From: Edwardsiella hoshinae NBRC 105699 = ATCC 33379
GTDB taxonomy: Bacteria; Pseudomonadota; Gammaproteobacteria; Enterobacterales; Enterobacteriaceae
DNA: 64,000 bases
NCBI RefSeq assembly: GCF_000474215.1
Contig: NZ_BAUC01000008.1
Span: 1 to 64,000, forward strand
Reading direction: 5' to 3'
This document shows positions 56,994 through 64,000 of this stretch, one piece after another. A program made the translations under genes and the position numbers. Positions within the stretch are counted from its first letter, which is position 1; the number at the start of each line of letters is the position of its first letter. A model generated the notes under the pieces. That model ran no database searches. It saw nothing but the letters and a program-made list of their open reading frames with translations, and was not told the origin of the DNA.

Positions 56994-57039
56994 TCGCTCG
57001 CCCGCGACACGACGGGTAACCCGTCCAACGCCAGATCTG

Positions 57040-57065
57040 CCGGCCGCGCCTCGCGCGGCCGGTTT
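57040..57065. terminator. Hairpin between nfuA and yhfK
   Basis: CCGGCCGCG (57040-57048) pairs with CGCGGCCGG (57054-57062), followed by TTTCGTT on the plus strand. A short U-run makes it a likely nfuA terminator. Confidence 0.6.
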
Positions 57066-57134
57066 CGTTATGAGACGCGACCGCGCCCCAGCAGGCAATG
57101 CCTTCGCCAAGACAACAAGCGTGTCATCCGCCAC

Positions 57135-59207
57135 TCAATCACGTAACCGACGGCTGAGCCATAGCCCATGATGCGGGCGCTGACGCCAGGCGATCGAGGA
57201 GATGGTATGCATGGTGCGCAGATGTGACAGGATGCGACGCAGATGAACCTCCATCGGTGTCATCGGCATACCCTGTTGCGGCTCTGGGATCGGAATCGCC
57301 TGGTTATCATTGCTGCTCGGGCCATCGTGCTCCAGACGCTGCTGGCACAATTGCAGCGCGATCTCGCCACACTGCAAGTAGTCCTGCGCCAAGCGTGGTG
57401 TCAGCATATAGTGTTCCCGTGCCAAGATAGTCATGGCATTCAGATGTTCGACGATAAACTGACTATGGGTGATCCATAGGCGCATATCCGCCAGATAGCG
57501 TGAATCGAAGCCCGGCTCCTGCATTGCCTGGCTCAAGGAGGAGTAAAGCGTATTCTGTGCCTGGTTGCTGCGCATGCGGGCATAGGCCAACTCGCTGACG
57601 CCCGCTGCGGCAGAGAGCAGTAGGCGCAACTCGTCCTGATAAGCTTCCAGTGCCTGGTGAGCGTTTTTACGCAATAGACCGCTCTGCCATTGTGGCCACA
57701 ACCAGATGGTACTCGCAAAGGCGAGGATGCAGCCCAGTAAGGTATCCACCAGCCGCGGCACCAGGAAGTGTGACCCATTCAGCGCCAGCAACTGTAAGGT
57801 AAACACCGCGCTGATCGTGAAGCCGATGACCGCGAGACCATAGTTTTTCCGTAACACCAGATAAGCCCCCAATGTCACCAGCAACATCACCAACAGCATC
57901 ACATATTCACTCAGTGCCAGCTGTAACAATCCAGCAGCAATGATCAAGCCGGCGAAGGTCCCCATCGCGCGATGCTGAATCCGTACCCGCGTCGCGTTAT
58001 AACCGTTCTGGATCACCAGCATGGTAGTCAGCATGATCCAGTAGGATTTAGGCAATGCCAACAGCATCCCCAAGCCGCTCCCCGCGGCCAACGTCAATCC
58101 GAGACGCAGCGCATTGCGCAACGCGCCAGATTTCGGCGAGCAATAGGCGCGCAGCGCCGGCCAGAAAGGTAGGCGCTGCTGGGTCGCCATCAGCTGGCGC
58201 TGGTAGAGTGGGCGCTGACGCTCCAACAGACGTGCCATACGACTAAAGTGATGCAAACAGAACTGCCCCACCGGATTGTCTGGGTAACGGTTAGCCAGTT
58301 TCTCCAACGCGGCAACCTCGAACTGCATGGAGAAATGTTGCGGATAACGGTGATACAAGATGTCATCCGCCACGACTCGCAGACGCCCGGCCACGACTTG
58401 GGCATTGCGCCGGATGATCGCTTCGGCTTGACTCTGAGCCACCAGTGTCTGAACTTCTTCCGGCTGCGAGAGGCTAACGGTGATGTGCTCTTGCAGATCG
58501 AGCGCCACCTGAAAATAACGCACTAGGCGCTTGTACTCCGGGTTATGGACCAGAGACAGCATATGCATCTGCTGGTAGATCACGCTAATCAGATCCATCA
58601 CTTTCTGCTGGCGATGTAACAGGGGCGGCAAAGCCGTCTGCGGATCGCTATGCTGCGTCAGTAGGCTGTACTTGGCCTCGATGTAATCGGCCAACTCCAC
58701 ATAGAGCTGGTTCAGTGTCTCGCGGATCGGTTGTCCCTTCCATAAGATAAACCAGAACCAGGTGAAGGCGCCGTACCAGATGGTCCCCACCAGATACAAT
58801 AGCGGCGCTTGCCAGATGGGTACCATGCCGACCATGCTGAGGGTAAAGATCGTCGCCACCAATGCGGCAGGCAATAGACGGGCATGCAGCGGACTGATCT
58901 CCCCGTTGACCCCCAGCAACAATGCCAATAGCAACATCGCCAGCGGTACGGGAACCTGCCACAACAAAGCCAATTGCAAAAGAAAGCTACCGAGCGCGAA
59001 CAACGTCCCGCCCACGGCTAAACGTTTAAAGAAGCGTTTGTGAGGTGTATCAAGACCTGCAATGTTACAGCAGACAGGAACCAACGAGAACAGCAACCCT
59101 TGTTGCAATTGGCCGATCACCAACCCGAATAACACCGGCAGACACAAGACCAGCGTCTGACGCAGTGCATAGTTCACTTCTGGGTGGTAGATAAACCGCC
59201 GCCACAT
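57135..59207 (-). CDS. yhfK: YhfK family putative transporter (FUSC-like membrane protein)
   Basis: 690 aa (E. coli 700) with two groups of about five membrane helices (about 10-160 and 370-530) joined by a long cytoplasmic part, like aromatic acid exporters of the FUSC/AaeB type. Substrate unknown. The ATG at 59207 matches the E. coli start (MWRRFIYHPEVNYALRQTL); an ATG three codons earlier lacks a spaced ribosome site. It follows crp as in E. coli, but the pair is in a different chromosomal place. Confidence 0.9.
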   Translation of the reverse strand: MWRRFIYHPEVNYALRQTLVLCLPVLFGLVIGQLQQGLLFSLVPVCCNIAGLDTPHKRFFKRLAVGGTLFALGSFLLQLALLWQVPVPLAMLLLALLLGVNGEISPLHARLLPAALVATIFTLSMVGMVPIWQAPLLYLVGTIWYGAFTWFWFILWKGQPIRETLNQLYVELADYIEAKYSLLTQHSDPQTALPPLLHRQQKVMDLISVIYQQMHMLSLVHNPEYKRLVRYFQVALDLQEHITVSLSQPEEVQTLVAQSQAEAIIRRNAQVVAGRLRVVADDILYHRYPQHFSMQFEVAALEKLANRYPDNPVGQFCLHHFSRMARLLERQRPLYQRQLMATQQRLPFWPALRAYCSPKSGALRNALRLGLTLAAGSGLGMLLALPKSYWIMLTTMLVIQNGYNATRVRIQHRAMGTFAGLIIAAGLLQLALSEYVMLLVMLLVTLGAYLVLRKNYGLAVIGFTISAVFTLQLLALNGSHFLVPRLVDTLLGCILAFASTIWLWPQWQSGLLRKNAHQALEAYQDELRLLLSAAAGVSELAYARMRSNQAQNTLYSSLSQAMQEPGFDSRYLADMRLWITHSQFIVEHLNAMTILAREHYMLTPRLAQDYLQCGEIALQLCQQRLEHDGPSSNDNQAIPIPEPQQGMPMTPMEVHLRRILSHLRTMHTISSIAWRQRPHHGLWLSRRLRD

Positions 59208-59265
59208 GAGCACCATCCTGAGGATGGAAAGCGTTCCGCGCCACGGAGGTGGCGCGGGCGAAAAA

Positions 59266-59898
59266 TCATCGCGTCCCGTAGACGACGATGGTTTTACCGT
59301 GTGCGGAGATCAGATTCTGATCCTCCAGCATCTTCAGGATACGACCGACAGTTTCGCGTGAACAACCGACGATCTGGCCGATCTCCTGACGCGTGATCTT
59401 GATCTGCATGCCATCCGGGTGCGTCATCGCATCCGGTTGCTTCGCCAGATTCAACAGCGTCTGGGCAATGCGACCGGTGACGTCGAGGAAAGCCAGGTTG
59501 CCGACCTTCTCTGACGTTACTTGCAGACGACGCGCCATCTGAGCGGACAGGCGCATCAAGATATCCGGGTTTACCTGGATCAACTGGCGGAATTTCTTAT
59601 AAGAAATTTCAGCCACCTCACAGGCGGTTTTCGCCCGTACCCAGGCACTGCGCTCCTGTCCTTCCTCAAACAAGCCCAACTCACCAATGAAATCGCCCTG
59701 GTTCAGGTAAGAGAGGATCATCTCCTTGCCCTCTTCATCCTTTATCAGTACCGCGACAGATCCCTTAACGATGTAATAAAGCGTCTCCGCTTTTTCACCT
59801 TGGTGAATCAACGTACTTTTTGACGGATACTTATGAATATGGCAATGGGACAGGAACCATTCAAGGGTTGGGTCTGTTTGTGGTTTGCCGAGAACCAT
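59266..59898 (-). CDS. crp: cAMP receptor protein CRP
   Basis: Global cAMP-dependent regulator, 210 aa; to my reading identical or nearly so to E. coli CRP. N-terminal cNMP domain (residues 20-130, [19 protein letters not shown]) and winged helix with [21 protein letters not shown] lies upstream of the ATG as in E. coli. It should regulate malT and pckA in this window. The neighbouring yhfA and prkB of E. coli are missing. Confidence 0.98.
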
Positions 59899-60248
59899 TC
59901 GCTATTATCCTCTGTTGTTATCGCATCCCCGTGCGCCAAACGTGCCCCACCAGGCGGCGGAGCCGGGAAACTGCCTAGTAACCTGTTATAGCAGTGCACT
60001 TGTCGAATATAGTGTTGTTAGCCTAAGGGAGTTGCTACCCGACCTTATTGATCTATACCCGCTTCATTCCATTAAAGGTGCATGTCGGCTTAGTTTGTAG
60101 CATAGCTTGACCCAACTGTCTCGCACTGTCTCGTTTCAGCATGGGATAGCTCACTGTTCAGCGCGTTTTTTTTTCTAACGGAATTATTTTTGCACTTTAT
60201 TTGCACAGTAGCCTGCGCTAAGTCACCAAGAAAGGCGAGCCATGGACG
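59899..60248. other. crp upstream region
   Basis: 350 bp between crp and yheU without a convincing ORF. It must hold the crp promoter and long leader. The direct repeat TTTGCACTTTA / TTTGCACAGTA occurs at about 60189-60210. Half-sites like TGTGA are not arranged as a clear CRP box. prkB and yhfA, which lie here in E. coli, are absent. Confidence 0.55.
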
Positions 60249-60473
60249 CTAATCCCCCCCGTTAAACTGGCTACGCGCCATAATATTGACGCTTTCATGA
60301 AGTTCAGACCAAACGACTACGGCCTCGCCGCTTATCAGCTGTTGGCGCACATCTTCAACCTTCTGCGCCAGACTCTTCTCCTGCTCGCCATAGTCGGTAC
60401 CTTCACGCAACACGAAGGCTTCGATCAAATTGTCCAACGTTGCCGGGGCGATATCTCGCCAAGGAATAATCAC
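60249..60473 (-). CDS. yheU: YheU family protein
   Basis: 74 aa (E. coli 72), function unknown (UPF0270). Family core [18 protein letters not shown] and [14 protein letters not shown] is conserved. The GTG at 60473 is chosen: it gives [10 protein letters not shown], matching E. coli MLIPW, has GGAG 8 nt upstream, and overlaps the yheT stop as GTGA. An ATG ten codons upstream lies inside yheT. Confidence 0.9.
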   Translation of the reverse strand: MIIPWRDIAPATLDNLIEAFVLREGTDYGEQEKSLAQKVEDVRQQLISGEAVVVWSELHESVNIMARSQFNGGD

Positions 60474-61453
60474 GTCATTGACTCCAAATAACGCGCTAAC
60501 CATTCAGGAATACGCTGCTCCAGCCACAGGGACGGACGCCGTAGCGTGCCATTGATGAAGCCGACGTGCCCGCCGAATTCGGTTAGCTGATAGTCGATAT
60601 TAGCCGGTAGCCGTGCCCTATCCGGGATCACCGCCGCCGTCATGAAAGGATCGTCACGCGCCTGGAGGATCAACAATGGCTGGCGGATGGCCGCCAGACG
60701 CGGTAACGCACTACAGCGTCGATAATAGTCATCCGCTCCGGCGAAACCATGCAATGGCGCCGTAATCTGCTCATCGAACTCGCGCAACCGGCGCAAGCGC
60801 CGGATCTGCTGCGGATCGAGCGCGCACAACTGGGGATAACAACGCTGTTTGCGCAACGCGCTGCGCTTGAGCTCATGTAACAAGTAACGCTGGTAAACAC
60901 GCCCCGCCCCCCTCTCCAACTGCGCAGCGCAGGCCGCCAGTTGTAATGGCGCCGAGACCAGCACCGCCGCCGTCAACGGCGCGCGCGTCCCTTCCTCCGC
61001 CAGATAACAGCCCAGCATATTACCACCGAGGGAAACACCGACCGCCGCCGTCGGAACCTCACCCAGCGTCTGTTGTAGCCAGGTGAGAAAGAAACGCGCA
61101 TCGCCGGTCTCCCCCGAATGATAAAAACGCGGCAGCAAGTTAGGCTCACCACTACAGCCACGAAAATGCATCACCACCGCCAGCCAACCGGCCGCGCGAC
61201 ACGCGTGCAGCAAGCCATGGGCATAAGGACTATAAAACCCGCCCTCTAAGCCATGAAACAACACGACCCGTGGTTTATGACGCGCGCTGAGCGGCGCCTC
61301 ACTCCAAGCCAGATCGACGAAGTCGCCGTCCGGTAGCGTGAGACGCTGCCAGACGGGCGTCAACGCGATGCGACGACGCAACAGACGCGGCAATAGTGTC
61401 TGGAGATGCGGATTGCGCAGCAGAGGCGCGGGCGAAAACGGCGTGGCACTCAT
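60470..61453 (-). CDS. yheT: Putative alpha/beta hydrolase YheT
   Basis: 327 aa (E. coli 340), EMB8-type hydrolase. Motifs [15 protein letters not shown] near residue 67, [15 protein letters not shown], and nucleophile elbow [12 protein letters not shown] near residue 140. Substrate not known. It is followed by yheU with a 4-nt overlap. In E. coli it follows yheS; here it has moved with crp. Confidence 0.93.
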   Translation of the reverse strand: MSATPFSPAPLLRNPHLQTLLPRLLRRRIALTPVWQRLTLPDGDFVDLAWSEAPLSARHKPRVVLFHGLEGGFYSPYAHGLLHACRAAGWLAVVMHFRGCSGEPNLLPRFYHSGETGDARFFLTWLQQTLGEVPTAAVGVSLGGNMLGCYLAEEGTRAPLTAAVLVSAPLQLAACAAQLERGAGRVYQRYLLHELKRSALRKQRCYPQLCALDPQQIRRLRRLREFDEQITAPLHGFAGADDYYRRCSALPRLAAIRQPLLILQARDDPFMTAAVIPDRARLPANIDYQLTEFGGHVGFINGTLRRPSLWLEQRIPEWLARYLESMT

Positions 61454-61551
61454 AGTAACGGAAGAAAATTCATCGAAAGACGCGTTGTATCATCAATAGC
61501 ACACTGTTAGGGTCAAAACATCTCTTTCCCCGTGATGCGGAGCCAAATGGT

Positions 61552-62166
61552 ATGGACAGCACCCTGTTCCTCTCTCTACTCGGATTTCTATGGGTTGCGG
61601 CGATCACCCCTGGCCCTAACAACCTATTGCTGACCACCTCCGGCGCCAATCTCGGCTGGCGCGTCTCCCTCCCCTTGATGCTGGGCATTATCCTAGGCAT
61701 GCAGACGCTGCTGTTGTTGATCGCCTTCGGCATCGGCGGCGTGTTATTGCTCTACCCGACGCTGCATACCCTACTCAAGGGGGCGGGCAGTCTCTACCTG
61801 TTATATATCGCCTGGAAAGTGGCAACTTCACGCTATACCCGCCTGACGCTACCGCCACAGAAAAATACACCACCGCAGCGCCCTATCCGCTGGCATCAAG
61901 GGTGGCTGCTCCAATTTCTCAACCCGAAAGCCTGGCTGATGACGCTGGGCGCGGTCACCAGCTTTACTCTCCCCGGAGCCCACTATCCGACGAGCGTGGC
62001 ACTCATCAGCCTGGCGATGGCGCTGATTAATCTCATCGCCGGTCTCCTGTGGCTCGGCTTCGGCACGCTGATCGGACGCCTACTGCAAAGCCGGCGTGCC
62101 TGGTTCACGTTCAACCTGGCGATGGGCGCCCTCACCGCCGCCTGCGTCCTCTTGATCTGGCGCTAA
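61552..62166 (+). CDS. LysE/RhtB family amino-acid exporter
   Basis: 204 aa with about six membrane helices and the family signature TPGPNNLLLTTSGANLGWR near residues 19-37. Such proteins export amino acids or their analogues; the closest E. coli relatives by feel are EamB and YggA types, but the substrate cannot be read from sequence. GGAG precedes the ATG. It is wedged between yheT (divergent) and malT (convergent) and is not part of the E. coli gene order here. Confidence 0.85.
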   Translation: MDSTLFLSLLGFLWVAAITPGPNNLLLTTSGANLGWRVSLPLMLGIILGMQTLLLLIAFGIGGVLLLYPTLHTLLKGAGSLYLLYIAWKVATSRYTRLTLPPQKNTPPQRPIRWHQGWLLQFLNPKAWLMTLGAVTSFTLPGAHYPTSVALISLAMALINLIAGLLWLGFGTLIGRLLQSRRAWFTFNLAMGALTAACVLLIWR

Positions 62167-62176
62167 TAATGCCGAC

Positions 62177-64000
62177 TCAGACCCCATAGCCCATCAGACG
62201 CATGATGTCCTGCGCCTGGCGCACCGCTTCCTGACGGTGCGTCACCCCTAGCTTCTGGTACAGATTACGAATATGGGTCTTAATGGTGGTGGCGGCAACC
62301 GTCAACTCGTCGGCGATCTGCTCGTTACTATAACCCGAATAGATCAGCCCCAATACTTGCCATTCACGCTGAGTCAGCGGGCTGGTGCGGATCAATTCCG
62401 GAACCTGAGGATGATTCAACAACCGCTCGACAAATTTCTCGTCGAAATGCGCAAATTTATGTCGATGATGTTGGTTAATATCACGCAGGATACGCTGGGC
62501 CCGATGCACCTCCAACTCGGGTAGGGTATTGAGCTGTAACAGCTGACGCAACTGCTGAGCCATCACTTCACCTTCAATAACGAAGTGGCTGACAAAGCCA
62601 GTACGATTGGCTAGGCTCAACGCCTCCATCAATACACGCAACGCCTCACTCTTCCGATCCATATGCCAATACAACAAATTGCTCAGCAACAGGTTACGGT
62701 TGAGATCGCTCACCAGCCGCAAACGGCGCGCAGCGCTGTTCAACGCCTCTAGTACCGCTTGCGCCTCCTCATATTGCCCCAACATAATCTGTACTCGGGC
62801 GATATTGCGCCACTGTCCCTGGAGGAAATGGTTATCCGGTGCTGCCGGACGCACCGCCTGTAATAGCCAATTGCCGGCCGCCTGGCGATCACCGGTGATC
62901 TGCCAGTAGATCACTCGTGCCTTATCGGCATTCACCAACCAATCGCTATGGTAGCTACCCGACTGCAACAACGCTTCGCAACGGCGCAGATGCTGCCCGG
63001 CGTTATCCAGATCGCCCCGCGCCAGCGAACACTTCGCCAACAGCGCTAGGCACTGTAACTGTTGCTGCGGCTCGAAATTTGCCAGGACCGCCAGCCCCTC
63101 ACGCGCCGCGCGCTCCGCATCATCCAGCCGCATCCACGACCACAGTACCTGGGCGCGAATACGCAACAGGAACTCATGCATCGGCAACTGTTGCAGATGT
63201 TGCTCCTCAACCAGTTCAAACGCCTTATCCTGCGTCTCGTAAGCCGCCTGCAAGAAACCTTGCGCAATCAGGATCTCGCTCTGCTGTAGCAAGGCCCAGA
63301 GCGCGTAATGGTAGGTCTGGTGGCGACGCGCCACCTGCTCAGTCTGCTGCATCATCGGTAAGGCCCGTGCCAGCATGCCCTTGCAGTGCAGTACCTCGCC
63401 CAGTACGGAGCTGCTAACGATACGACTGTAGTAACTGCCGATCGGTAGGTAGCGCAACGCCTCCGTGGCCAGGCGCTCGGCATCATCCGGCCGACCATCG
63501 TTGATCGCTACCTGGGCGCGCAGCGCATTAAACTCGGCATGCAGCGCCGCATCCAGGGTGATCTGACGTAGCGCCATCTCCTGCTCAGCGCGCGCCAACA
63601 GAGTATTCACCTCGCTATAACGATGCTGGCTCTGCGCCAGCCAAGCTTGCAACAACGCCAGACTAGGATGTTGGATCAACGCGTCGTAGGGCAACGCATT
63701 CAGACAGTCTTCCAGCAGTGCCAGCTCACATTGATGGAATAAACTCCATGCATGCTGCAACAGGATGTCGCACAACAACGCCATATCGCCGGCCGCTTGA
63801 GCGTGATGAATCGCCTCCGCCGGAAATCCTTGACTTAACCAGCCCTGTGCCGCGCTGCGATGCAGTTGGGGTAACGCCGTCACCATCTCGCGTTGACAGC
63901 GATTACGTAAGAAATGGGCGAACAACGGGTGAAAACAGAACCATTCGCCCTCCCCATCCATCCGGTGGATGAACAGCCCCTGCCGCTCTAGCTCCTCCAG
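62177..64000 (-). CDS. malT: Maltose regulon activator MalT, 5' end beyond the window
   Basis: The last 607 residues of MalT; the frame is open to 64000 ([16 protein letters not shown] at the edge), so the N-terminal ATPase part is cut off. E. coli MalT has 901 aa. The visible part has the TPR-like sensor domain (about the first 520 residues) and the LuxR-type HTH at the end ([36 protein letters not shown]). It binds maltotriose and ATP and activates the mal genes; in E. coli its transcription depends on CRP. malPQ would lie to the right. Confidence 0.95.
   Translation of the reverse strand: MEELERQGLFIHRMDGEGEWFCFHPLFAHFLRNRCQREMVTALPQLHRSAAQGWLSQGFPAEAIHHAQAAGDMALLCDILLQHAWSLFHQCELALLEDCLNALPYDALIQHPSLALLQAWLAQSQHRYSEVNTLLARAEQEMALRQITLDAALHAEFNALRAQVAINDGRPDDAERLATEALRYLPIGSYYSRIVSSSVLGEVLHCKGMLARALPMMQQTEQVARRHQTYHYALWALLQQSEILIAQGFLQAAYETQDKAFELVEEQHLQQLPMHEFLLRIRAQVLWSWMRLDDAERAAREGLAVLANFEPQQQLQCLALLAKCSLARGDLDNAGQHLRRCEALLQSGSYHSDWLVNADKARVIYWQITGDRQAAGNWLLQAVRPAAPDNHFLQGQWRNIARVQIMLGQYEEAQAVLEALNSAARRLRLVSDLNRNLLLSNLLYWHMDRKSEALRVLMEALSLANRTGFVSHFVIEGEVMAQQLRQLLQLNTLPELEVHRAQRILRDINQHHRHKFAHFDEKFVERLLNHPQVPELIRTSPLTQREWQVLGLIYSGYSNEQIADELTVAATTIKTHIRNLYQKLGVTHRQEAVRQAQDIMRLMGYGV

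Overview
The window is a stretch of gamma-proteobacterial (order Enterobacterales) core chromosome. Its 64 kb carry the str operon, the aroK-dam-trpS cluster, hofMNOPQ-mrcA, igaA-hslO, pckA-envZ/ompR-greB and feoABC-bioH-nfuA, in nearly the E. coli order. The predicted CRP looks identical to the E. coli protein as I remember it. High G+C, codBA beside tsgA-cysG and an anaerobic sulfur-respiration locus make me think of Edwardsiella or a close relative. That genus call is an inference, not something the sequence proves.

Layout. 1-4400: tuf, fusA, rpsG, rpsL (minus strand) with their promoter. 4565-8943: tusBCD-yheO (minus), fkpA under a sigma-E-type promoter (minus), slyX (plus), slyD and yheV (minus). 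8940-11312: kefB, broken by a frameshift in a run of nine G, and kefG. 11473-15398: yheS, argD, pabA. 15464-21907: ppiA, tsgA, codBA (with a PurR box) and cysG; nirBDC, fic and yhfG of the E. coli order are absent. 21957-28022: trpS-gph-rpe-dam-damX-aroB-aroK (minus). 28319-34320: hofQ-P-O-N-M (minus) and mrcA (plus). 34419-39645: nudE, igaA, yrfG, hslR, hslO. 39875-43946: an accessory respiratory locus. 44135-51222: pckA, envZ-ompR, greB, yhgF. 51842-56993: feoABC, bioH, gntX, nfuA. 57135-64000: yhfK, crp, yheU, yheT, a LysE-family exporter and the 3' part of malT. The yhfK-crp-yheU-yheT block lies between yheS and argD in E. coli; here it is inverted and moved next to malT, and prkB and yhfA are missing.

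The most interesting part is 39875-43946, between hslO and pckA where E. coli has yhgE. It encodes a Tat-exported ferredoxin with four [4Fe-4S] motifs, an FdnI-like di-haem cytochrome b, a secreted octahaem cytochrome c and a periplasmic rhodanese. The cytochrome c has seven CX2CH motifs plus one CX15CH motif, which is the signature of the MccA/SirA dissimilatory sulfite reductases. The genes form a plausible chain from quinol through cytochrome b and ferredoxin to the octahaem sulfite reductase. The membrane partner is FdnI-like, not the NrfD-like protein of the described systems, and no dedicated haem lyase is encoded nearby.

No tRNA, rRNA, IS element, prophage or CRISPR array was recognised.
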